64,000 nucleotides of DNA from Streptomyces sp. TP-A0356 (GTDB taxonomy: Bacteria; Actinomycetota; Actinomycetes; Streptomycetales; Streptomycetaceae): NCBI RefSeq assembly GCF_001417775.1, contig NZ_BBZJ01000021.1, positions 310,001 to 374,000 of the forward strand, read 5' to 3'. Every line of letters begins with the position of its first letter. Within the stretch, counting starts at the first letter, position 1. Made by a program: the position numbers and the translations under genes. The notes beneath the pieces were generated by a model that did not search any database, had not been told where the DNA came from, and saw nothing but the letters and a program-made list of their open reading frames with translations. This document shows, one piece after another, positions 27,879-36,007 of the stretch.

Positions 27879-28121
27879 ATGAAGCTCAGCCGCCCCATCT
27901 CCTGGTTCCTGCTCGCCTTCGGGGTGTGGAGCTGGATCATTTGGGTCACTTTCGTCAAGAATCTGTGGAAGGACGCCAGCGGACTCGCGTTCGATGACGC
28001 GGGGAATCCGACGGCGTACTTCTGGGTCCATCTGACGCTCGCCGTCGTCTCCTTTGTCTTGGGGACTGTCATCGGCGTCATCGGGTTGCGCGGACTGCGC
28101 GCGCTGCGGCGAAAGTCATAG
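27879..28121 (+). CDS. Small SCO4848-type membrane protein
   Basis: 80 residues, MKLSRPISWFLLAFGVWSWI onward, with two membrane helices: the first around residues 7-25 and the second WVHLTLAVVSFVLGTVIGVIGL, ending in basic residues RALRRKS. It matches the small Streptomyces membrane protein family named after SCO4848, found beside the carboxypeptidase gene in the same order. Function unknown. It is divergent from the carboxypeptidase, about 105 bases apart. A ribosome site (GGGGAGAGAGG) lies about 10-15 bases upstream. Confidence 0.82.
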   Translation: MKLSRPISWFLLAFGVWSWIIWVTFVKNLWKDASGLAFDDAGNPTAYFWVHLTLAVVSFVLGTVIGVIGLRGLRALRRKS

Positions 28122-28140
28122 CGGAAGGACGGGCACACGC

Positions 28141-28662
28141 ACGGCGGTCGTCGTCCTGGCGCTGGTCGCTCTACCCCGTTCCGGCCGCGCTCACGGCGCT
28201 GCACTGGTACGCGCGGCACCGACTGGCCCGGCACCAGGGGAAGGGGCCTCGCCCGCCGCGTGCTCCGCGGCCCCGCCGTGCAGCGCGTCACGGTCCGCTG
28301 GCCAAACCGCCGCGCTCACGGAAGGCTTCCGCATCGCGGTGGTCAGCGACATCCACCTGGGCCCTGCCCTCGGCCGGGGCTTCGCCCAGCGCGTGGCCGA
28401 CACGATCAACTCGGCCCAGCCCGATCTGACCGCCGTCGGGGGCGAACTGGTCGACGGCAGCGTCAAGGACTGGGGCCCGGCGGCGGCTCCGCCGGCGCAG
28501 CTGAGGGCGCGTCACGGCAGCTACTTCGTCGCCGGGAACCACGAGCAACTCTCCGGCGCCCGGCTGCACGCGTCCCGCGGCGCGGGCGCCTGGGGGCCGC
28601 CGACGCGGGGCGGAGCGCCCTCGGACGTCACGGTCGTGGAGCTGGCGTCGAAGCGGGCGTGA
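28141..28662 (+). pseudogene. Decayed metallophosphoesterase gene
   Basis: Pieces of one membrane-bound metallophosphoesterase are spread over all three forward frames. From about 28157 one frame reads WSLYPVPAALTALHWYARHR, the usual N-terminal membrane part. Near 28260 a second frame reads LRGPAVQRVTVRW. From about 28325 the third frame gives FRIAVVSDIHLGPALGRGF, then the metal-site motif AGNHEQLSG joined directly to ASRGAGAWGPPTRGGAP, which normally lies ~100 residues later. The middle with the other metal ligands (GHTHGGQ) is therefore missing. At least two deletions and two frame changes are implied; I expect no active enzyme. Confidence 0.8.
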
Positions 28663-28817
28663 GCCCCCCCGTCAGCGCTGAAACGGCGTCGAAACACCCC
28701 GACGGTAAGTTCTTTCTCATCTCGCCAGATCCCTCTTCCCCCGGCTGAAACACTTGTGATTAGGTGATCCGCGCCACAGGGGAGTGGTATGCGCTGAGGG
28801 CCTGGGGAGGGGCGCCG
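28663..28817 (+). promoter_or_regulatory. Upstream region of the family-5 solute-binding protein
   Basis: About 155 bases, less GC-rich than its surroundings (GTAAGTTCTTTCTCATCTCG near 28706, and TTGTGATTAGGTGATCC near 28753). It probably holds the promoter, but no hexamer pair is convincing. The ribosome site GGGGAGGGG precedes ATG 28818. Confidence 0.35.
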
Positions 28818-30374
28818 ATGCGATCGGTTCGCATGCGGATTCTCGCGACTGTGCTGGTACTGGCGGGCGTGGCAGTGGGCGGGTGGCAGTTGCTTCCGGC
28901 CAAGGAGAACACCAACAGGACCATCACGGTCGGCACGACGGACGCCGTCACGTCGCTCGATCCGGCGGGGGCCTACGACGCCGGATCCTGGGCGCTGTTC
29001 AGCAATGTCTTCCAGTCGCTGCTCACCTTCGAACCCGACGGCGTGGTGCCCGTGCCGGACGCCGCGGAGAGCTGTGCCTTCGTGGGGACGGACCTGCGGA
29101 CGTATCGCTGCACCCTCCGCAAGGGCCTCACGTTCCCCAGTGGGCGCACCATGACGGCCGAGGACGTCAAGTACTCCTTCGACCGGGTCAAGCGCATCAA
29201 CTCCGACGTCGGCCCCGCGAGCCTGCTCTCCACCCTCGCCTCGGTCGACGCCCAGGGGCTCACCGTCACCTTCCATCTGTCCTCGCCCGACGCGACCTTC
29301 CCGTTCAAGGTGGCCACCGGCGCCGGCTCGATCGTCGACCGCACCACGTACCCGCGCAGCGCGCTGCGCACCGACAACGGGGCCGACGGCACCGGGCCGT
29401 ACGCCCTGACGGCGTACACGAAGGACAAGGAGGCCGTCCTCGCGCGCAACACGCGCTACCAGGGCGACGTCAAGGACGCGGGGCGGCCGGTCGTGCTGCG
29501 CTACTACGGCGATCCCGCCGCCCTGGAGAAGGCGTGGAAGGCCAAGGAGGTCGACGTCGCCACGCGCCAGCTGCCGCCGGCGGTGCTCGCCGGTCTCTCG
29601 CCGAGCGACCCCAACCAGCGCGTCAGCGCGACCGACAGCGCCGAGATCCGCAACCTGGTCCTCGACACCGCCGCCGCATCGCCGCTGCACGACCGCCGCG
29701 TCCGGCAGGCCGTCGCCGCGCTGATCAACCGCGAGGAACTGGTCAGCAGGGTCTACGAGGGCACCACCGAACCGCTCTACTCGCTCATCCCGGCGGCCAT
29801 CACCGGGCACACCACCTCCTTCTTCGACGCCTATCCCAAGCCCGACGCCGCCAAGGCCCGTGCCCTGCTCACCGCGGCGGGCGTCCACACGCCCGTCCAC
29901 TTCACCTACGGCTACGCCAAGGGCCGCGGCGCCGCCGCCGAGGAGGCCGCGGAGCTGAAGCGGCAGCTGGAGGCGAGCGGGCTGTTCGCCGTGGACGTCA
30001 AGGGCTACGAGTGGACCGACTTCCAGAAGCGTTACGCGAGCGGAGAGTTCGCCGCGTACGCCGTCGGCTGGGTCGCCGACTTCCCCGACCCCGACACCTT
30101 CAGCGCCCCGCTCGTCGGCACCGGCAACAGCATGAAGAACGGCTACGGCGACAAGGGCGTCGACGGGCTGATCCTGGACAGCCAGCGGTACTCGGACCGC
30201 AGCCGGGCCGCCGCGGACTTCCAGCAGATGCAGGGGATCGTGGCGCGGGACGTCCCGCTGATTCCGCTGTGGCAGCGCAAGGAGTACGTGGTCAGCAGCG
30301 CGGACGTCGGCGGCGGACAGTACCTGTCGGACGGCACCGGCGTCTTCCGCCTCTGGCGGCTCGGCTGGATCTGA
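28818..30374 (+). CDS. ABC transporter solute-binding protein, family 5 (oligopeptide/dipeptide type)
   Basis: 518 residues. N-terminal membrane anchor/signal MRILATVLVLAGVAVGGWQL without a lipobox cysteine, then an SBP_bac_5 domain: TDAVTSLDPAGAYDAGSW, LRKGLTFPSGRTMTAEDVKY, DRRVRQAVAALINREEL, and the C-terminal ERL-like VPLIPLWQRKEYVVSS. Such proteins bind peptides, nickel or sugars for ABC import or as sensors. No permease or ATPase genes are adjacent, so it is an orphan that may feed a distant transporter or act in signalling. It is followed convergently by a two-component system about 30 bases away. Confidence 0.88.
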   Translation: MRSVRMRILATVLVLAGVAVGGWQLLPAKENTNRTITVGTTDAVTSLDPAGAYDAGSWALFSNVFQSLLTFEPDGVVPVPDAAESCAFVGTDLRTYRCTLRKGLTFPSGRTMTAEDVKYSFDRVKRINSDVGPASLLSTLASVDAQGLTVTFHLSSPDATFPFKVATGAGSIVDRTTYPRSALRTDNGADGTGPYALTAYTKDKEAVLARNTRYQGDVKDAGRPVVLRYYGDPAALEKAWKAKEVDVATRQLPPAVLAGLSPSDPNQRVSATDSAEIRNLVLDTAAASPLHDRRVRQAVAALINREELVSRVYEGTTEPLYSLIPAAITGHTTSFFDAYPKPDAAKARALLTAAGVHTPVHFTYGYAKGRGAAAEEAAELKRQLEASGLFAVDVKGYEWTDFQKRYASGEFAAYAVGWVADFPDPDTFSAPLVGTGNSMKNGYGDKGVDGLILDSQRYSDRSRAAADFQQMQGIVARDVPLIPLWQRKEYVVSSADVGGGQYLSDGTGVFRLWRLGWI

Positions 30375-30405
30375 CGTACGGCCACGGCGCCGCACCCGAG
30401 CATCC

Positions 30406-31884
30406 TCACGGCCGTACGCTCACCGGCGGTCCCGGTCGTGCCCCCGCCGGCAGCGTGACGGTCACCGCCAGCCCCTCGCCCGGCGCCGTACGCACCCCCA
30501 CCTCGCCGCCGTGGGCCCTCACCACGCCCTGCACGATCGCCAGCCCGAGCCCGCTGCCCGCACCCCCGCCCGCGCGGAAGAAGCGGTCGAAGACACGCGC
30601 CGCGTCCTCCTGCGCGAGCCCCGGCCCCTCGTCCGCGACGCACACCCGCACCACCCCGTCCGCGCGCTCCAGACCGAGCCGTACCGGGACGTCGGCGGGT
30701 GTGTGGACGCGGACGTTCGCCACGAGGTTGCCCAGTACCTGTCGAAGCCCGGACTCGTCGGCCCGGACGAGCAGCGCACCGTCCGCGGACACCGTCACCG
30801 GACGGTCCGGCTGCTGGGCCCGCAGGTCCGCAGCGGCGTCCCGCACCAGACGGCTCAGATCGACGTTCCTGAGGCGGAGTTCGGGCTGCTGGTCGAGGCG
30901 GGCGAGGGTGAGCAGCTCGTCGACCAGACGGCCCATCCGGTCGGCTTCCGCCATCATCCGCTCCCAGGACCGCTTGCGCTCGTCCGGATCGGTCAGCATC
31001 CCCTTGTCGTACAGCTGGAGATAGCCGCGTATCGCCGACAGCGGGGTGCGCAGCTCGTGCGAGGCGTCCGCGACGAAGCGGCGCAGCTGGGCGGCGCTGT
31101 GCTCGCGCGTCCGGTACGCCGACTCGACCTGGTGGAGCATGGAGTTGAGGGCGGTGCGCAGCTGCTCGACCTCCAGGGAGGTCTCCTTGCTGGAGGGCAC
31201 GCGCCGGGTCAGATCGCCCTCCGCGATCGCCGACGACGTCTCCACCATGTCCTCCAGCGGCCGCATCCGCCGGCTCACGCTGATCATCGTCAGCACGCCG
31301 AGCAGCGCCAGCAGCAGGGTCCCGATGGTGAGGTCGAGTCTGAGCGCCTGGGCCACGCCCTTGTGCAGTACGCCGGTGGAGCGGGCGAGCAGTACGCACG
31401 TGCCGTCGGCGAGCCGTACCCCGGTCACCCGGTAGGGGTCGTCGCGCAGCTGGATGTCGCGCGGCTGCCGGTCCGCCACGAGTGCGGCCGCGTCGCCGAC
31501 GGCGGAGGCGAGCGCCTGCTGGGCGGCGGTCGGCCGCAGACCGGCGATGGTGAGCACCGTGCCGTGTCCGTCGACGGCGGCGAAGACGGTGTCCGGGTTC
31601 GGCGAGTCGTCGCTGTGCGGCAGCAGCCGGTCCCGGACGACCGTCGACGCGGCCAGGGTATCGAGCTGTTGCATCGTCAGATGCGAAGTCTCCAGCGCTC
31701 GACGGGACTTGGTGAGCTCCGCGTCCACCTGCCCGAGCACGTAGTGCCGCATGCCCATCAGGCTGATGGCCGTCGCCGCGACGATGCCGAGCGCCAGCAG
31801 CCCCACGTTCGCCAGCGTCAGCTTGGCCCGCAGCGACCGGGTGCCGCGCGGCCGTCGCGGCCGGGCAGGCCTGAGGAACGTCAT
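30406..31884 (-). CDS. Sensor histidine kinase
   Basis: 492 residues. Two membrane helices (about 25-45 and 185-205) frame an extracytoplasmic sensor of ~140 residues. After the second helix comes a HAMP linker (SRRMRPLEDMVETSSAIAEG), the phosphoacceptor H-box VADASHELRTPLSAIRGYL, N-box LGNLVANVRVHTP, and G boxes VADEGPGLAQED and GSGLGLAIVQGVV. This is a classical OmpR-partner kinase (MprB/TrcS style). The start codon overlaps the response regulator stop by four bases, so both are made together. The signal is unknown; the divergent MMPL gene suggests envelope stress or lipid/drug export. Confidence 0.92.
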   Translation of the reverse strand: MTFLRPARPRRPRGTRSLRAKLTLANVGLLALGIVAATAISLMGMRHYVLGQVDAELTKSRRALETSHLTMQQLDTLAASTVVRDRLLPHSDDSPNPDTVFAAVDGHGTVLTIAGLRPTAAQQALASAVGDAAALVADRQPRDIQLRDDPYRVTGVRLADGTCVLLARSTGVLHKGVAQALRLDLTIGTLLLALLGVLTMISVSRRMRPLEDMVETSSAIAEGDLTRRVPSSKETSLEVEQLRTALNSMLHQVESAYRTREHSAAQLRRFVADASHELRTPLSAIRGYLQLYDKGMLTDPDERKRSWERMMAEADRMGRLVDELLTLARLDQQPELRLRNVDLSRLVRDAAADLRAQQPDRPVTVSADGALLVRADESGLRQVLGNLVANVRVHTPADVPVRLGLERADGVVRVCVADEGPGLAQEDAARVFDRFFRAGGGAGSGLGLAIVQGVVRAHGGEVGVRTAPGEGLAVTVTLPAGARPGPPVSVRP

Positions 31885-32585
31885 GCCAGCCCGTATCCCA
31901 CACCCCGCCGCGTGGTGATCACCGGCGGTCCGAGCGTGTCCAGCTTGCGGCGCAGATAGCTGATGTACGTCTCGACGACCGTCGACTCGGGCGGTGCGTG
32001 CTCGTACTGCCACACATGGCGCAGCAGTTGTTCCTTGGGCACGATCCGTCCGCCGTTGCGCACCAGGAAGCGCAGCAGCGCGTACTCGGTGGGGGTGAGC
32101 TCGACCGTGCGGCCCGCACGGTGCACCGAGTACGTCGTCTCGTCCAGCTCCAGGTCGCCGTAGCGCAGCGGCGGGCGCTGCGGCAGGACGTCGGCGGGGC
32201 GCGTGCGGCGCAGAACGGCCCGTACGCGGGCGATCACCTCGTCGATGTTGAACGGCTTGGTGATGTAGTCGTCGCCGAAGCCGAGCGCGCCGACGACCTC
32301 GGCGGGCGCGTCGCGGGCGGTGACGAAGACCAGCGCCAGATCCGGCCGCCCGGCGCGCAGTTCGCGGCCCAGCGCGCGGCCGTCGCCGTCCGGCAGCATC
32401 ACGTCCAGGAGGGCCGCGTCGGGCCGGGTGCGGTCGGCGAGCGCGAGCGCCTCGCGCGCGGTGCCCGCGGTCATCACCTCGAAGCGGTGGTAGCGCAGGG
32501 CGATCGCGAGGACGTCGGCGATGCTCTCCTCGTCCTCGACGACGAGGACGGTGGCCTCCTCGTGCGCTGCCTCGTTGGTGGTCAT
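31881..32585 (-). CDS. OmpR-family response regulator
   Basis: 234 residues. Receiver domain with acidic pocket VLVVEDEESIAD, phosphoacceptor Asp in ALLDVMLPDGDG, and Lys in YITKPFNIDEV. Then a winged-helix DNA-binding domain (LTPTEYALLRFLVRNGGRIV, TVVETYISYLRRKLDTLG, ITTRRGVGYGL). ATG 32585 gives MTTNEAAHEEATVLVVEDE; longer readings run into the intergenic region. It pairs with the overlapping kinase gene and probably regulates the divergently transcribed MMPL transporter, whose start lies about 150 bases away. Confidence 0.93.
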   Translation of the reverse strand: MTTNEAAHEEATVLVVEDEESIADVLAIALRYHRFEVMTAGTAREALALADRTRPDAALLDVMLPDGDGRALGRELRAGRPDLALVFVTARDAPAEVVGALGFGDDYITKPFNIDEVIARVRAVLRRTRPADVLPQRPPLRYGDLELDETTYSVHRAGRTVELTPTEYALLRFLVRNGGRIVPKEQLLRHVWQYEHAPPESTVVETYISYLRRKLDTLGPPVITTRRGVGYGLA

Positions 32586-32732
32586 GTGCCCAGTATCCGT
32601 ACCCGCCCGCGCCCGCGGGCGGGCGCGCGCTTTGGAGTTCCTTGAGAGTCGGGGCGGGCCGTGTCCAGCCGCGCCCGCCACTGCCGATCCTGGTGGTCAG
32701 GACCCGGGGGACCCGACGAAGGAGCGTAGAGC

Positions 32733-35165
32733 GTGACGACATTGGCGCGGTGGTGCTACCGACACCGGCTACCGGTCCTGTTGCTGTGGTTGGGGGCACT
32801 GGTGGGCGTGGGCGCGGCGGCGTCCGCCGGAGGGACGAACTACGCGAACGTCTTCTCCCTCCCCGACACCGACTCCAAGACGGCGTACGACCTGATGGAG
32901 CAGGCCTTCCCGAAGGCCGCGGGCGACACCGACACGGTGGTCTGGAAGGTCGACCACGGGTCGGTGCGGGACGCGTCGGTACGGTCGCGGATCGAGCCCG
33001 CGCTGGCCGAGATCGCGGGGATGACGGGGGTCGGCGCGGTCAGCGGCCCGTACTCGGGCCCCCGGGGAGCGGCGCAGATCAGCCGGGACGGAAGCATCGC
33101 GTACGCGCAGCTCACCTTCACCGAGCGGGCCAACGCCGTGCCCAAGCAGCTGGTGCAGCACGTCGTGGACACCGCGCGGGGCGCGGAACGACCCGGCCTC
33201 ACCGTCGAGTTGGGCGGCCAGGCGATCACCCGGATCCAGCAGCCGCCCGCCGGACTGTCCGAGACGGTCGGCGTCGCGGCGGCGGCCGTCGTCCTGTTCC
33301 TCGCCTTCGGCTCGCTCTTCGCGATGCTGCTCCCGATCGCCGTCGCGGTCTTCGGCGTCGGCATCGGGCTGTTCTCCACCCAGCTGATCAGCCATGTCAC
33401 GGACGTGCCCGACATCGCCCCGCTGCTCGCCTCGCTGATCGGACTCGGCGTCGGCATCGACTACGCCCTGTTCATCGTCACCCGGCACCGGCGCGGCATC
33501 CTGCGCGGTCTGGACCCGGAGGAGTCGGCGGTCGCCGCGCTCAACACCTCCGGCCGGGCGGTGCTGTTCGCGGGCGGCACGGTGTGCATCGCGCTCGCCG
33601 GGATGCTCGTGACGAACCTGCGCTTCCTGGACGGCGTGGTCATCGGCACCTCGCTCACCGTCGTGCTGAGCGTGCTCGCGGCCGTCACCCTGCTGCCGGC
33701 GCTGCTCGGACTCCTCGGTCCCCGGGTGCTCAGCCGCCGGCAGCGGCGGCGGCTCGCCGAGCGCGGACCCGAGGACGAGACGGCGAGCAGTCTGGCCGCG
33801 CGGTGGTCCGGCACGGTGCAGAAGCGTCCGCGGTCGATCGCCGCGCTCGCCGTGGTGGTCATGGCCGCGCTCGCGCTGCCCGTGCTGTCGCTGCGGCTGG
33901 GCGCCACCGACCAGGGCAACGACGACGCGTCGACGACGACCCGGAAGGCGTACGACCTGCTCGCCGAGGGCTTCGGCCCCGGCTTCAACGGGCCGCTGCA
34001 GGTGGTCGCCGTCGCCGGGGACATGCCCACGCTGGTCAAGGACCTCCAGGGCACCCACGGGGTCGCCCGGGTCGCGGCGCTGCCGCCCGCGCACGGCGTC
34101 ACCGTCATCCAGGTCGTCCCCACCACCTCGCCGCAGTCCGAGGAGACGGACCGGCTCATCGACACCCTGCGCGACAGGGTGATCCCGAAGGCGGGCGCGA
34201 CCGCCCACGTCGGCGGTGTCACGGCGGTCTCGAAGGACTTCGCGTCCGTCACGGGCGAGCGCCTGCCGTACTTCATCGCGACCATCGTCGGTCTCGGCTT
34301 CCTGCTCCTGCTGATCGCCTTCCGCTCGCTCGTCGTGCCGCTGACGGCCGCCGTGATGAACCTGATCGCCGCCGCCTCGTCCTTCGGTGTCCTCGTCGCG
34401 GTCTACCAGTGGGGCTGGGGCCTGGACCTGCTGGGCCTCGGCAAGGCGGGGCCGATCCAGGCCTTCCTGCCGATCATCATGCTCTCCCTCCTCTTCGGGC
34501 TGTCGATGGACTACCAGGTGTTCCTGGTGAGCCGGATGCACGAGGAGTGGGTGCACACCGGGGACAACGCCCGCGCGGTCCGGGTGGGCCTCGCGGAGAC
34601 CAGCCGGGTCATCAACTCCGCGGCCCTGATCATGGTCTGCGTCTTCCTCGCCTTCGTGCTGAGCGGCAACTCGGGCGCGGCGATGGCGGGCGTCGGTCTC
34701 GCGGCGGCGGTCGCGCTGGACGCGTTCGTCCTGCGGACGGCGCTGGTGCCCGCGGTGATGCATCTGCTCGGCCGGGCCAACTGGTGGCTGCCGGCCCGGC
34801 TGGAGCGCCGTCTGCCGCATCTGGCGGTGGAGCCGCGCGAGGAGCAACCCCAACAGGCCCCGCGGCCGGGCGCGAGTGCGGTGCACGGTTTCGTACGGGA
34901 CACTGAGGGCGACCCCGTCCAGGGCGCGGCCGTCACGCTGCTGTCGAAGGGCGGGCGCCAACTGGAGCGGGTCCTGTCCCTGGCCGACGGCTCCTACATC
35001 CTCCCGGTTCCGGCACCGGGCACCTACCTCGTGGCGGCGACGGCACCCTCGTACGGCTCCCGCGCGGGGCATGTGGTCGTCGAGGACGGGCCGCTGGTGT
35101 ACGACGTCGAGTTGGTGGCGGGCGAGGTGGACGCGGTCAATCAGCCTGCGGCCGACCGGCCTTGA
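32733..35165 (+). CDS. MMPL-family (RND-like) transporter with C-terminal carboxypeptidase-regulatory-like domain
   Basis: 810 residues. Two MMPL halves are seen, each with one helix, an extracytoplasmic domain and a five-helix bundle. Motifs include GLGVGIDYALFIVTRHRRG in the first half and FGLSMDYQVFLVSRMHEEW in the second, which carry the conserved Asp-Tyr pair of proton-coupled MmpL proteins. After the last helix the residues from ~715 on form an extra soluble domain, VHGFVRDTEGDPVQGAAVTL followed by GSYILPVPAPGTYLVAA, a carboxypeptidase-regulatory/CnaB-like beta sandwich that would lie in the cytoplasm. MMPL proteins export lipids, siderophores or drugs. GTG 32733 has a GGAG upstream. 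Confidence 0.9.
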   Translation: MTTLARWCYRHRLPVLLLWLGALVGVGAAASAGGTNYANVFSLPDTDSKTAYDLMEQAFPKAAGDTDTVVWKVDHGSVRDASVRSRIEPALAEIAGMTGVGAVSGPYSGPRGAAQISRDGSIAYAQLTFTERANAVPKQLVQHVVDTARGAERPGLTVELGGQAITRIQQPPAGLSETVGVAAAAVVLFLAFGSLFAMLLPIAVAVFGVGIGLFSTQLISHVTDVPDIAPLLASLIGLGVGIDYALFIVTRHRRGILRGLDPEESAVAALNTSGRAVLFAGGTVCIALAGMLVTNLRFLDGVVIGTSLTVVLSVLAAVTLLPALLGLLGPRVLSRRQRRRLAERGPEDETASSLAARWSGTVQKRPRSIAALAVVVMAALALPVLSLRLGATDQGNDDASTTTRKAYDLLAEGFGPGFNGPLQVVAVAGDMPTLVKDLQGTHGVARVAALPPAHGVTVIQVVPTTSPQSEETDRLIDTLRDRVIPKAGATAHVGGVTAVSKDFASVTGERLPYFIATIVGLGFLLLLIAFRSLVVPLTAAVMNLIAAASSFGVLVAVYQWGWGLDLLGLGKAGPIQAFLPIIMLSLLFGLSMDYQVFLVSRMHEEWVHTGDNARAVRVGLAETSRVINSAALIMVCVFLAFVLSGNSGAAMAGVGLAAAVALDAFVLRTALVPAVMHLLGRANWWLPARLERRLPHLAVEPREEQPQQAPRPGASAVHGFVRDTEGDPVQGAAVTLLSKGGRQLERVLSLADGSYILPVPAPGTYLVAATAPSYGSRAGHVVVEDGPLVYDVELVAGEVDAVNQPAADRP

Positions 35166-35185
35166 GGATCGCGTCGAGAACGCGA

Positions 35186-35224
35186 GTGGGCCCCGCTCCG
35201 GTTCGAGACCGGAGCGGGGCCCAC
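35186..35224. terminator. Bidirectional terminator between the MMPL gene and sdhB
   Basis: Perfect 16-base inverted repeat, GTGGGCCCCGCTCCGG at 35186-35201 and its complement at 35209-35224, between convergent genes. TT follows on the plus strand. Confidence 0.85.
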
Positions 35225-35245
35225 TTCAGGTGCGGACCGCGGAGG

Positions 35246-36007
35246 TCAGAAGCGGCGCGTGATCAGCGCTCGCTTCACCTCCTGGATCGCCTTCGTGACC
35301 TCGATGCCACGCGGGCAGGCGTCCGTGCAGTTGAACGTCGTACGGCAACGCCACACGCCGTCCTTGTCGTTCAGGATCTCCAGGCGCTGCTCGCCCGCGT
35401 CGTCACGGCTGTCGAAGATGAAGCGGTGGGCGTTCACGATCGCCGCCGGGCCGAAGTACTGGCCGTCGTTCCAGAACACCGGGCACGAGGACGTGCACGC
35501 GGCGCACAGGATGCACTTGGTCGTGTCGTCGAAGCGCTCCCGGTCCTGTGGCGACTGCAGACGCTCGCGCGTCGGCTCGTTCTTGTCGTACGAGATCAGG
35601 AAGGGCATCACGTCCCGGTACGCCTGGAAGAACGGCTCCATGTCCACGACCAGGTCCTTCAGGACCGTGAGGCCCTTGATGGCCTCGACCGTGATCGGCT
35701 TCTCGGGGTTGATGTCCTTGATCAGCGTCTTGCAGGCAAGACGGTTCTTGCCGTTGATCCGCATGGCGTCCGAGCCGCAGATGCCGTGCGCGCAGGAGCG
35801 GCGGAACGTCAGCGTGCCGTCCAGGTCCCACTTGATCTTGTGCAGCCCGTCGAGGACGCGCTCCTTCGGGTCGATCTCCAGCTGGAAGTCTTCCCAGGTC
35901 GTCTCCGCCGAGACCTCCGGGTTGAAGCGGCGGATCCGGAAGGTGACGGTGATGTACGGGGAGGCCGTGGACTCCGCCTCGACCTTGTCCAGAACAGGGG
36001 TAGCCAT
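35246..36007 (-). CDS. sdhB: Succinate dehydrogenase iron-sulfur subunit
   Basis: 253 residues. Transfers electrons from SdhA flavin to quinone through three clusters: the plant-type ferredoxin ligands in SCAHGICGSDAMRING, the 4Fe-4S motif CILCAACTSSCP, and the 3Fe-4S ligands around CTDACPRGIEVTKAI. Start ATG 36007 overlaps the sdhA stop by one base (TGATG). Last gene of sdhCDAB; a strong terminator follows at 35186-35224. Confidence 0.97.
   Translation of the reverse strand: MATPVLDKVEAESTASPYITVTFRIRRFNPEVSAETTWEDFQLEIDPKERVLDGLHKIKWDLDGTLTFRRSCAHGICGSDAMRINGKNRLACKTLIKDINPEKPITVEAIKGLTVLKDLVVDMEPFFQAYRDVMPFLISYDKNEPTRERLQSPQDRERFDDTTKCILCAACTSSCPVFWNDGQYFGPAAIVNAHRFIFDSRDDAGEQRLEILNDKDGVWRCRTTFNCTDACPRGIEVTKAIQEVKRALITRRF

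Noticed and set aside
32769..35072. Very long open frame opposite the MMPL gene
   Set aside because: High-GC third positions leave the antisense frame open; the product is Arg/Gly/Asp-rich with no domain sense, and the plus strand encodes a clear MMPL protein.
35198..35212. GGTTCGAGACC resembles a tRNA T-loop
   Set aside because: Again the loop of a terminator hairpin between convergent genes.
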